From positions 496,001 through 560,000 of the forward strand of contig CAXVYS010000024.1 in assembly GCA_963422675.2 (NCBI GenBank): a stretch of DNA of 64,000 nucleotides. The letters are read 5' to 3'. The position numbers were made by a program, and so were the translations under genes. Numbering within the stretch: position 1 is the stretch's first letter; the number at the start of each line of letters is the position of its first letter. The stretch is from UBA4416 sp963422675 (GTDB lineage: Bacteria > Bacteroidota > Bacteroidia > B-17B0 > Aurantibacillaceae). The notes below the pieces were generated by a model, which was not told where the DNA came from, searched no databases, and worked only from the letters and a program-made list of their open reading frames with translations. Below, piece by piece: positions 33,871 through 41,318 of this stretch.

Positions 33871-33887
33871 CAACCACGTTGTGGTTG
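33871..33887. repeat. Palindrome CAACCAC-GTT-GTGGTTG
   Basis: Perfect 7-bp inverted repeat with a 3-nt loop in the spacer between exbB and the GlxA-type regulator. No T run, so not an ordinary terminator; possibly a REP-type element or operator. It occurs once in this window. Confidence 0.5.
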
Positions 33888-33920
33888 TTACCCTATTTGT
33901 GCAAGAGACCTTATTATTAA

Positions 33921-33943
33921 TATTCAATTCATTCAGAATTGTG
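33921..33943. repeat. Diverged REP-like palindrome, copy 4
   Basis: TATTCAATTCATTCAGAATTGTGA resembles the three copies at 30 kb. The stem positions C-G in TCAATCC/GGATTGA are T-A here (CAATTC/GAATTG), so base pairing is kept. Confidence 0.6.
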
Positions 33944-33979
33944 AGGCTAAATAATCCTCCCTGACCATCGCCCCCGAAC

Positions 33980-34978
33980 TTATGCTACGAGGTCCTTATT
34001 GTATTTCTTTTTATAATCGAGGGGTGATAAGCCGGATATTTTTTTGAAAGTAGACCGGAAGGCTTTGGTATCATTATACCCTACATCATACATCACTTCA
34101 TTAATATTTTTACTACTGGTTTCAAAGCTCTTTTTTGCCGCTTCTACTTTAACCCTTTGTATATATTCCACCACCGTATTATTGGTGGCTTTTTTAAATC
34201 TTCGTTCCAGGCTCCTTCTGCCAAGCGAAAACATATCTGCCAACTCATCAATAGATAATTTATCCTGAAAATTATCTTCAATAAATTCCTGCGCTTTTAA
34301 GATGCATTCGTCGCTATGGTGTTTATACCCCTGGAAAATAATAAACTGCGATTGGCTCTCGCGCCCAATATCAATTGCAAACACTTTAGCAATAAAGGTT
34401 ACTACGCTCCGGTTGGTATATTTTTCCAACACGTGCAAAATTAGATTTAAGTATGAGTAAGCCGCTCCACTTGTATAGATGCCATTTTCATCTGTCATGA
34501 TCCTATCATCCAGTAAATTGATGTCCGGAAACATTTCTTTGAAATCGTTTGCATGAATCCAATGAGTTGTGCAGCTTTTACCAGACAATAAGCCTGTAGA
34601 TGCCAGTAAAAATGCACCTGTACAAAGACTCATAATCTCTGTTCCTTTTTTGTGCTGTTCAACAATCCATGGAATGAGTTCTTTATTTAATTCAAGACTG
34701 GATAACATATCCCCATGCAATGCCGGTATGATCAGGAGGTCTGTTTCCAAATCTTCGTCCAGCAAAAACTTAGGATGTATACTGAAAAAGTTTTCCTTTA
34801 GTAAATTATTTTTCCTTTCACCAATTAATTGAAATTTGAATAAGGGTTCTTTTCCTATTCTTTCCAGCATCTTATTTGCTTCCGAAAAAATATGATGAAT
34901 CCCTTCAACATTACTAAGGCTTATATCTCCTTTAGGTATTAAAACAGAAATGTTTTTTGTTTTTCGTGTTGTTTTCAT
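33980..34978 (-). CDS. GlxA-type transcriptional regulator (DJ-1/PfpI + AraC HTH)
   Basis: 332 aa. Residues ~10-190 form a DJ-1/PfpI-like domain with the nucleophile-elbow region IMSLCTGAFLLASTGLLSGK. The AraC-type DNA-binding pair of helix-turn-helix motifs occupies ~230-328 (DKLSIDELADMFSLGRRSLERRFKKATNNT, GYNDTKAFRSTFKKISGLSPLDYKKKY). This class regulates varied catabolic genes. A TACATTTG box 4 nt upstream predicts a nearly leaderless message. Divergent neighbours at 35102-36548 are likely targets. Confidence 0.9.
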   Translation of the reverse strand: MKTTRKTKNISVLIPKGDISLSNVEGIHHIFSEANKMLERIGKEPLFKFQLIGERKNNLLKENFFSIHPKFLLDEDLETDLLIIPALHGDMLSSLELNKELIPWIVEQHKKGTEIMSLCTGAFLLASTGLLSGKSCTTHWIHANDFKEMFPDINLLDDRIMTDENGIYTSGAAYSYLNLILHVLEKYTNRSVVTFIAKVFAIDIGRESQSQFIIFQGYKHHSDECILKAQEFIEDNFQDKLSIDELADMFSLGRRSLERRFKKATNNTVVEYIQRVKVEAAKKSFETSSKNINEVMYDVGYNDTKAFRSTFKKISGLSPLDYKKKYNKDLVA

Positions 34979-34982
34979 ACTT

Positions 34983-35013
34983 CAAATGTAAACCAAAAAC
35001 CTGTCGCAATCAA
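34983..35013 (-). promoter_or_regulatory. Promoter (TTG-N20-TACATTTG) of the GlxA-type regulator
   Basis: On the minus strand TTG at 35011-35013 and TACATTTG at 34983-34990; the box ends 4 nt before the ATG at 34978. Confidence 0.6.
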
Positions 35014-35061
35014 CTCCTAACATTGTCGTTTTTACACCTCTCTCGTTTTTCTAAATGGTAG

Positions 35062-35069
35062 TATGTTTG
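35062..35069 (+). promoter_or_regulatory. -7 box (TATGTTTG) before 35102 gene
   Basis: TATGTTTG fits TAnnTTTG and lies 32 nt before the ATG; the -33 region is a T run. Confidence 0.45.
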
Positions 35070-35101
35070 TATCGGATCATTGAATGAAGTTTTAATAAAA
35101 A

Positions 35102-35521
35102 ATGGAAACGCACCGTTTAACAGAAGACATAAATGTGTTTTATATAACGGTTAAGCCTTTTCCAACCGGTATTATCAAAGCGTTTAAAACGTTGGAGGGC
35201 CTGCATCCTTCTATTTGCGAAAGACCTTTTTATGGGATCTTTCATCAGGAGGAAGATGGCACCATTATTTATAAAGCCGCTGTGAAAGAAGAATATAAGG
35301 GAGAAGGAGAAGCATACCATTGTAAAACATTTACCATTCGTAAAGGCATTTATGTAACGGAGCTCATTATTGATTTCATGAAAAAAATAGATGTTATACC
35401 AAATGCATTTCACACGCTTTTAGCGGTACCAAATATTGATACTACTTTTCCCTGTATCGAATGGTATAAAAGTGATAAGGAAGTAATATGTATGGCACGG
35501 CTAAAAAATATAATTCACTAA
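35102..35521 (+). CDS. GyrI-like/effector-binding-type small protein
   Basis: 139 aa, no DNA-binding domain. The layout (LTEDINVFYITVKPFPTGIIKAF, RPFYGIFHQEEDGTIIYKAAVKEEYKGEGE, FTIRKGIYVTELIIDFMK, PCIEWYKSDKEVICMARLK) fits the stand-alone GyrI/AraC effector-binding fold common in Bacteroidota. It may bind a small ligand. It is divergent from the GlxA-type regulator and followed by a DoxX gene 73 nt later. Confidence 0.7.
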   Translation: METHRLTEDINVFYITVKPFPTGIIKAFKTLEGLHPSICERPFYGIFHQEEDGTIIYKAAVKEEYKGEGEAYHCKTFTIRKGIYVTELIIDFMKKIDVIPNAFHTLLAVPNIDTTFPCIEWYKSDKEVICMARLKNIIH

Positions 35522-35594
35522 CACAACACACATAAATATTAAAATCTACAACACCAATTTACTTTTTTCAAATAACACTTAAACCAATCTCATC

Positions 35595-35975
35595 ATGACA
35601 ACAACTAAAACAACAAACCTCCTTTATTGGATCTTTACAGGGCTTTTCGCCGCATTTATGCTAATGTCAGCCATTCCTGATATAGCCGTTATGCAACTGG
35701 CAGTGGACGGTTTTAAAGAAATGGGGCTTCCCAAAGCATTGGTTCCTTTTTTGGGTGTGGCAAAACTGCTGGGTGTATTTGCTATTTTGTTTCCGGGTTT
35801 TCCGCGTATAAGGGAATGGGCTTATGCCGGATTAATATTTGATATCATCGGAGCTATGTACCTGATCATCTGTTCAGGTAAATCTGCAGAAAACTGGGCA
35901 CCTATTTTTCTTCCGTTAATCCTGGGATTTTTATCTTATGCTTATTACCATAAAAAACTGAAATCAACTTTTTAA
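35595..35975 (+). CDS. DoxX family membrane protein
   Basis: 126 aa with four hydrophobic helices. LYWIFTGLFAAFMLMSAIPDI, GLPKALVPFLGVAKLLGVFAILFPGFPRIREWAYAGLIFD are typical of the short DoxX-like group. Some members act in redox or aromatic metabolism; no specific role can be assigned. Same direction as its neighbours at 35102 and 36021. Confidence 0.85.
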   Translation: MTTTKTTNLLYWIFTGLFAAFMLMSAIPDIAVMQLAVDGFKEMGLPKALVPFLGVAKLLGVFAILFPGFPRIREWAYAGLIFDIIGAMYLIICSGKSAENWAPIFLPLILGFLSYAYYHKKLKSTF

Positions 35976-36020
35976 ATACATACATCATCTCACTTAAATT
36001 TAAACCCCTAAACCTATCTT

Positions 36021-36548
36021 ATGACTATTTTAATTATCATCGCTATCATCATTGCTATTCCTTTACTTGCTGCTGCATTTATGAGTAATGAATATATTAT
36101 TGAACGGGAAATTGTAATCAACAAACCAAAAGAGGAGGTTTTTAATCATATCAAACTATTAAGAAATCAATCGGTTTACAATAAATGGCTCATGGTTGAT
36201 CCTAACGTGCGAATGGAATATACAGGCACCGACGGTACTGTAGGATTTGTAGCGGCCTGGGACAGTGATATTAAAAATGTTGGAAAAGGCACTCAGGAAA
36301 TTACATTTGTGATTGATGGCCAAAGAATTGATATGTCCCTTCACTTTATAAAACCATTTGAAGGACATGCAACTACGTTCCTAATTACAGAGGAGCTACC
36401 CGACGGCAAAACAAAAATCCTCTGGGTGCTCACAGGTTTGCGTAATTATCCAAACAAAATGATGCATCTTCTCTTTAATCTCACAAAGATGCTCGGAAAA
36501 GATCTGGAGACAAGTCTTAACAATTTAAAAACAGTACTCGAAAAATAA
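36021..36548 (+). CDS. SRPBCC family protein with N-terminal membrane anchor
   Basis: 175 aa. An N-terminal hydrophobic helix (MTILIIIAIIIAIPLLAAAF) precedes an SRPBCC domain (EYIIEREIVINKPKEEVFNHIKLLRNQ, KWLMVDPNV, DSDIKNVGKGTQEITFVIDG). The combination occurs widely in Bacteroidota behind DoxX-like genes. Ligand unknown. Ends near the convergent gene at 36566. Confidence 0.82.
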   Translation: MTILIIIAIIIAIPLLAAAFMSNEYIIEREIVINKPKEEVFNHIKLLRNQSVYNKWLMVDPNVRMEYTGTDGTVGFVAAWDSDIKNVGKGTQEITFVIDGQRIDMSLHFIKPFEGHATTFLITEELPDGKTKILWVLTGLRNYPNKMMHLLFNLTKMLGKDLETSLNNLKTVLEK

Positions 36549-36565
36549 CTTAACCTAAAAAATGA

Positions 36566-36955
36566 TTAACCAGCATATTCTTTTACGATTTTACTAAATT
36601 CTTCCTTTGTTGTGTTTATAGAAACGTTCTCCTGTTGAATTACGGAAAAAGAAGTATTTAAATACTCTTTAATTTCTTTTAGTATTTTTTGGTCCGTAAA
36701 CCGCTTTCCACTCTTAAAACACCCTGCATACCATACTTTGTAAAGAGTTTCGCTCATTATTTTTTGATCTACCTGTTTAATTAAACCTGCCTTTAGCAGT
36801 TTTTGAATGGAGGTGTGAAATTCTTCGTACGTAAGAATAGAATGGTCGATATAATCGTGATAGGCGATAATTTCTCTTAAACCGGTTCCGGAATCTGTTA
36901 GGGCCGGGTTATAAACAGCATGCAGGAGGATTGCATCGGTTGTAGTGAATTCCAC
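36566..36955 (-). CDS. Unknown protein, possible winged helix
   Basis: 129 aa, GTG start. The middle (GLREIIAYHDYIDHSILTYEEFHTSIQKLLKAGLIKQ) reads like helix-helix-wing of a winged-helix domain, where EEFHTSIQKLLKAGLI is the recognition-type part. The rest is helical and charged, with no signal peptide or membrane helix. I assign no family. It is divergent from the FecI-type sigma factor; TTTACCCCT at 36985-36993 is an inverted copy of the -35-like part of the ECF element. Confidence 0.6.
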   Translation of the reverse strand: MEFTTTDAILLHAVYNPALTDSGTGLREIIAYHDYIDHSILTYEEFHTSIQKLLKAGLIKQVDQKIMSETLYKVWYAGCFKSGKRFTDQKILKEIKEYLNTSFSVIQQENVSINTTKEEFSKIVKEYAG

Positions 36956-37015
36956 GTTAAATTATATCTATCACAAAGCTACTTTTTACCCCTGATAAAA
37001 TAAATATTTTTTATT

Positions 37016-37047
37016 CGTAGGGGTAAATGCATTTTCGGTTGTCATAC
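37016..37047 (+). promoter_or_regulatory. ECF-type promoter copy A (before the FecI-like sigma gene)
   Basis: CGTAGGGGTAAA (37016-37027), 11 nt, TTGTCATAC (37039-37047). The same two blocks at the same spacing recur at 40506-40537. The distance from GGGGT to GTC is 16 nt, as in ECF promoters. A TTG-N18-TACCTTTG housekeeping-type promoter (37039-37067) overlaps it and could supply basal sigma factor. Confidence 0.72.
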
Positions 37048-37094
37048 ATTAAAAGTTTCTACCTTTGCCGTTTTAAAAGCCAAAGCTAGTTACA

Positions 37095-37667
37095 TTGGAA
37101 CCAAATAGTGTGTTCATAGAAAAATTTAAGTCGGGCGATACAGAGGCCTTCGGAGTGATCTTTCATGATCACTACCGACCGCTATCTATATATGCTCATA
37201 CCATCTTAAAGGATATGGACGATGCAGAGGATACAGTGCAACAGGTTTTTATTTCGTTGTGGGAAAAACGAACTACTTTAACCATACATACCTCATTGAA
37301 AGCTTTGTTATATAAATCGGTACATAATTCCTGCTTAAACAGGATAAAACAGCAAAAAGTAAGGAGTGGATATGCCCGGGAAGTTCAATTACACAGCAGT
37401 GTTGGGGAAATACGGGATGGTCTTCAACAAAAAGAACTTCAGCAAAAAATAGAAGAGGCTTTAACCTGTTTACCTGAACAATGTGCAAAGATTTTTAAAA
37501 TGAACCGGTTTGAACAATTAAAATACCAGGAAATAGCCGATCAGCTAAGTTTATCCATAAAAACGGTGGAAAACCAAATGGGGAAAGCTTTAAAAATCAT
37601 GAGAGAGCAATTAAAAGAATATTTGCCAATTATATTAATCATCCTTAGCCTTTATTGTTTTGAGTAA
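37095..37667 (+). CDS. FecI-type ECF sigma-70 factor
   Basis: 190 aa with TTG at 37095; a GTG at 37110 is a possible alternative start. Region 2: DTEAFGVIFHDHYRPLSIYAHTILKDMDDAEDTVQQVFISLWEKR; region 4: LPEQCAKIFKMNRFEQLKYQEIADQLSLSIKTVENQMGKAL. This is the Bacteroidota group of sigma factors paired with FecR. Its stop overlaps the start of fecR by 8 nt. A 32-nt ECF-type promoter precedes it, which suggests autoregulation. Confidence 0.9.
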   Translation: MEPNSVFIEKFKSGDTEAFGVIFHDHYRPLSIYAHTILKDMDDAEDTVQQVFISLWEKRTTLTIHTSLKALLYKSVHNSCLNRIKQQKVRSGYAREVQLHSSVGEIRDGLQQKELQQKIEEALTCLPEQCAKIFKMNRFEQLKYQEIADQLSLSIKTVENQMGKALKIMREQLKEYLPIILIILSLYCFE

Positions 37668-38637
37668 AATAGAAAATATAGATGAACTGATCATTAAGTT
37701 TCTCTCAGGAGAAGCTTCACCGGAAGAAGCGATCCTATTGGACGAGTGGAAAAGTGAAAGCCCCGACAACGAACGTTATTATAGGGATAGTGAAAAAACC
37801 ATTTCGCTGATTCATACCTATCAAAGCGCTAAATTGCCTGATACAAAAGCTGCCTGGGAAAATATACAACCTGCTATACAACAGGATCATCACATTAAAC
37901 CGCTTTACACCAGAAATTTTTACCTACGTATTGCCGCTTCTGTTGCTGTGTTAATAGGTGTTGGTTTTGTGATCTCTTTTTTCTTAAACAAAGAAACGTA
38001 TTCTGAAATTGCCTACACTACAGGAAAAGAAACACAAAACGTGACATTGGCTGATGGTACTCATGCAACTATTGCTTCACATTCGAGCCTGGTAGTGGAT
38101 AAGCATTTTGGAGAGAAAAACAGGATTTTACATTTAAAAGGGTCCGCTTATTTTTCGGTTGTACACAACGAAGAAGTTCCATTTATTATTGATGCAGGCC
38201 ATGTCTTTATTAAAGACATTGGTACTAAATTCAACGTTCGTTCTTCATTAGATACTGATACGGTATATGTACATGTTGATGAAGGAATCGTTTTACTATT
38301 TGATAGCCTTGGATCGGAGATTGAGATCAGAGCGTCTGAAAATGCACTTTATGTGAGGTCGAAAAAACAAATTATACATCGTACCCATGAAACGGAAAAA
38401 CCGGAAACATTCCATTTTGTAAATAGCCGTTTAGGAGATGTGATTGCTAAATTAAATGAAGCCTATAAAACTAATATCGTTCTTAAAAATGAGGCTCTTC
38501 GCAATTGCACCATCACTACCCAATTTGAACAGGAAAGTTTAGAGGCTGTACTTGGTATTATTACAGAAACACTGGGCCTGAGTTACGAAAAAACATCTTC
38601 AGGATATATTATTACAGGCCAATCATGCCATTCATAA
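37660..38637 (+). CDS. FecR family anti-sigma/sigma-regulator protein
   Basis: 325 aa, TTG start inside the end of the sigma gene. Residues 1-~90 are cytoplasmic (IIKFLSGEASPEEAILLDEWK). One helix (~90-112, IAASVAVLIGVGFVISFFL). The FecR domain (~120-215) has TGKETQNVTLADGTHATIASHSSLVV and FIKDIGTKFNVRS. The C-terminal DUF4974 (~255-322) has FHFVNSRLGDVIAKLNEAYKTNIVL. It relays a periplasmic signal to the sigma factor. The end overlaps the STN gene by 13 nt, so sigma, FecR and the STN protein are translationally linked. Confidence 0.9.
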   Translation: MSKIENIDELIIKFLSGEASPEEAILLDEWKSESPDNERYYRDSEKTISLIHTYQSAKLPDTKAAWENIQPAIQQDHHIKPLYTRNFYLRIAASVAVLIGVGFVISFFLNKETYSEIAYTTGKETQNVTLADGTHATIASHSSLVVDKHFGEKNRILHLKGSAYFSVVHNEEVPFIIDAGHVFIKDIGTKFNVRSSLDTDTVYVHVDEGIVLLFDSLGSEIEIRASENALYVRSKKQIIHRTHETEKPETFHFVNSRLGDVIAKLNEAYKTNIVLKNEALRNCTITTQFEQESLEAVLGIITETLGLSYEKTSSGYIITGQSCHS

Positions 38638-40490
38638 ACAAGGCTACATATTTTTTAGTGATAGGTGTTTTAGTTTTTGGATCCATTCATTTAAAAGCTC
38701 AAAATCCACCCTATCTGGAGAAGCTCGTTACGATCAATGTTAGTAACATGGAGGTTGCAGATGTATTTAAGAGCATTACTTTTCAAACCTCTTCCCTGTT
38801 TTCCTACACCAAGCCTTTTAATGATAAACAAAGGATCAGCATCAACTTTTATAAAAAACCCTTAAGGCTTGTACTCGATGAGATCTTAAAAACATCGGGC
38901 TGCACTTACAAACTGAAAGATAAATACATTATTATAAAATGCACGAATAAGCCCACGCCATCACCTTTTGTAGTAAAAGGCTATGTATACAATGCAGGCG
39001 ATAGTTCTGCTATACCGGAGGCCAGTATTTATGTGAAACAAACCAAACATTCCGCCATTTCTAATGAGTACGGATTTTTTACGTTATCCTATTCAAATTC
39101 TCTTCCGGCTATATCTGTCTCTTTTGCAAAGGAACATTACAAAGATACCGTTGTAGCGATTTATAACCAACCTAAAAAGGAAATTGTATTGTACCTGTAT
39201 CCTATAAAGGCTAAAAAAGATAGCGTTACCGAACCCCTTGCAGTGCCGATAAAAGACAGCATTATTCCTGAGAAAAAAGACTCTGTTATTCTTGCACCAA
39301 AGAGCTTAAGCAAGTTTTGGGAGAAATTCCAACACTTTAACACCAACTTCAGAAACATCAGTGATACCTTATTCAGTACCATGTCTGTATCTCTTATTCC
39401 ATACGTAGGCACCAACCGCTTACTCTCTATTAATACGGTAAATAAAGTGTCGTTTAATATCCTGGCAGGTTATTCAAAAGGAGTGAATGGTTTTGAATTA
39501 GGGGGATTATTAAATATTGACCATGGTAATGTGCAGTTTGGACAAGTAGCAGGGCTTGGGAATATTGTATCAGGCAACGTTAAAGGAATACAGGCAGCAG
39601 GCTTATTTAATGTGAACGGTAAAAGCACTACCGGAACACAGCTTTCGGGGATCATCTCTATTAATAAAGGAAATACAAAAGGGATACAGCTTTCAGGAAT
39701 TGGGAATGTAAATTCGGGCACTACAGAAGGGATGCAGGCAGGTGGAGTTTTTAATACCAGCAAACAACAAACCCGTGGAATGCAGATTGCAGGAATCTTT
39801 AATACGACTTCTTCCATTAAAGGAATGCAGATTGCCAGTATATTAAATCATGCTGATACTGTAAAAGGTGTTCAGATAGCCGGACTAATTAATACCAGTA
39901 AATGTAATAACGGGATGCAAATAGCAGGATTGGTAAATCATACTCACTACTTAAAAGGTGTACAACTTTCTCTTGTTAACCTTGCCGATACAGCCTCGGG
40001 GGTTCCCATCGGTTTATTTAATTTTGTAAAAAAAGGATACCATAAATTAGAAATAGCATGTGATGAATTATCATTTGGTACAGTAGCCTTTGCTACGGGC
40101 GTTAATCGGCTACATACTTTTTTTATAGCAGGAGTAAATTATAACAATCCCAAAATATTGACCTATGGTTATGGTCTTGGAACTTCGCTTCCAATAAAAA
40201 AGAAATGGAATCTATCCGCCAGCCTAACTTCCCAGCAATTACAGCAAACGGAAGATGTACTTACCCGCAACCTTCTTCATAAATTATTTATAGGAGTAGA
40301 ATATCAGGCGTGCTCCAAATTTAGTATAGGAATTGGCCCAACTTTTAATTTATTTATGGCAGATACAACTGCGAAAAAATATACAGATACCTATAGTAAA
40401 ATCTCTTCCTATAATCTCTACGATCATACTATTGATCATACCAACCTTAAAATGTGGGTAGGTGCAAAAATTTTCGTCAGATTCTTTTAA
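38625..40490 (+). CDS. STN-domain surface-repeat protein (LA_2272-like repeats)
   Basis: 621 aa. Signal peptide to ~25 (ending LKAQ). STN/secretin-type domain ~33-110 (VTINVSNMEVADVFKSITF, GCTYKLKDKYIIIK). Carboxypeptidase-regulatory-like domain ~117-195 (VVKGYVYNAGDSSAIPEASIYV). Linker rich in Lys/Pro. From ~288 to 465 come about twelve repeats of 15-16 residues of form G-(M/I/V)-Q-(I/L)-(A/S)-G-(I/L)-x-N, as in LA_2272 surface repeat proteins. The C-terminal ~150 residues are beta-rich with an aromatic end (FVRFF), suggesting outer-membrane anchoring. Cotranslated with fecR by a 13-nt overlap. The STN domain, usually on the receptor, may be the FecR-contacting element here. Confidence 0.8.
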   Translation: MPFINKATYFLVIGVLVFGSIHLKAQNPPYLEKLVTINVSNMEVADVFKSITFQTSSLFSYTKPFNDKQRISINFYKKPLRLVLDEILKTSGCTYKLKDKYIIIKCTNKPTPSPFVVKGYVYNAGDSSAIPEASIYVKQTKHSAISNEYGFFTLSYSNSLPAISVSFAKEHYKDTVVAIYNQPKKEIVLYLYPIKAKKDSVTEPLAVPIKDSIIPEKKDSVILAPKSLSKFWEKFQHFNTNFRNISDTLFSTMSVSLIPYVGTNRLLSINTVNKVSFNILAGYSKGVNGFELGGLLNIDHGNVQFGQVAGLGNIVSGNVKGIQAAGLFNVNGKSTTGTQLSGIISINKGNTKGIQLSGIGNVNSGTTEGMQAGGVFNTSKQQTRGMQIAGIFNTTSSIKGMQIASILNHADTVKGVQIAGLINTSKCNNGMQIAGLVNHTHYLKGVQLSLVNLADTASGVPIGLFNFVKKGYHKLEIACDELSFGTVAFATGVNRLHTFFIAGVNYNNPKILTYGYGLGTSLPIKKKWNLSASLTSQQLQQTEDVLTRNLLHKLFIGVEYQACSKFSIGIGPTFNLFMADTTAKKYTDTYSKISSYNLYDHTIDHTNLKMWVGAKIFVRFF

Positions 40491-40505
40491 TTTATTTTTA
40501 GTGAG

Positions 40506-40537
40506 CGTAGGGGTAAAACCTATTTGTGTTGTCATAC
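40506..40537 (+). promoter_or_regulatory. ECF-type promoter copy B (before the GIN-domain gene)
   Basis: CGTAGGGGTAAA (40506-40517), 11 nt, TTGTCATAC (40529-40537). Identical blocks and spacing to 37016-37047. It lies 25 nt before the ATG at 40563. Confidence 0.72.
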
Positions 40538-40562
40538 TACTATAACACAAATTTTAAACCCT

Positions 40563-41285
40563 ATGAAATCTATTAAATTATTAGTCGCTGGCTTACTCCT
40601 TATTAATTTATCTTCCTGTCATAAAACCCAAATCGGATTTGTTATTGGCAGAGGAATCAACACCACAACCGTTATAAACAAAAGTGATTTTAGCAGCATT
40701 GATCTTGATATTTCTGCTAACGTACTCTACACGCAAGACAGTATCTATAAAGTAGAGATATCTGCCCAGCCAAATGTTCAAAAAGTAATTGATATTACGA
40801 CTGACGGATCTGTTTTAAAAATAAGATCACGCAGAAGTCTGATCAAACATAATACCATCATCATTACCGTTCACTCACCTTCCATTTATAATTTATCTGT
40901 AAGTGGCAGTGGCAAAATTGCAGTGCAAAAACAAATTAGCACTACGACGTTAGACCTGGATGTAAGCGGAAGCGGACACATCTCTATTCCCTCTTTAAAA
41001 ACACAAAGTATAAAAACATCTGTGAGCGGCTCAGGGAACATTACCATCTCGGGGGGGACAGCAGAAAATGAATCTTTGAAAAGCAGCGGTTCAGGAAATA
41101 CGATGTTGGTAGATCTGTTATCCAAACAATGCGATGCACATGTAAGCGGATCAGGAAATATTAATGTATGGTGTACCGAAAACCTCGAAGCAAATGTATC
41201 GGGCAGTGGTAAAATAAGCTATAGAGGCTCTCCAAATGTTAACTCCAAAGTTAGTGGATCAGGAAAAGTAATTCATTTAAACTAA
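40563..41285 (+). CDS. GIN-domain (DUF2807) lipoprotein
   Basis: 240 aa from the ATG at 40563; the open frame reaches 40524 but that part is promoter. Lipoprotein signal ends LLLINLSSCHKT (Cys near 20). The rest is a DUF2807 beta-helix-like domain with regularly spaced VSGSGxI motifs (VSGSGKIAV, VSGSGHISI, VSGSGNITI, SSGSGNTML, VSGSGNINV, VSGSGKISY, VSGSGKVIH). Known as putative auto-transporter adhesin head GIN proteins. It has its own copy of the ECF-type promoter and is followed 33 nt later by the TonB-dependent receptor. Confidence 0.88.
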   Translation: MKSIKLLVAGLLLINLSSCHKTQIGFVIGRGINTTTVINKSDFSSIDLDISANVLYTQDSIYKVEISAQPNVQKVIDITTDGSVLKIRSRRSLIKHNTIIITVHSPSIYNLSVSGSGKIAVQKQISTTTLDLDVSGSGHISIPSLKTQSIKTSVSGSGNITISGGTAENESLKSSGSGNTMLVDLLSKQCDAHVSGSGNINVWCTENLEANVSGSGKISYRGSPNVNSKVSGSGKVIHLN

Positions 41286-41318
41286 TTGTTTCAATAGTAA
41301 ACCCCCTAATACTTAAGT

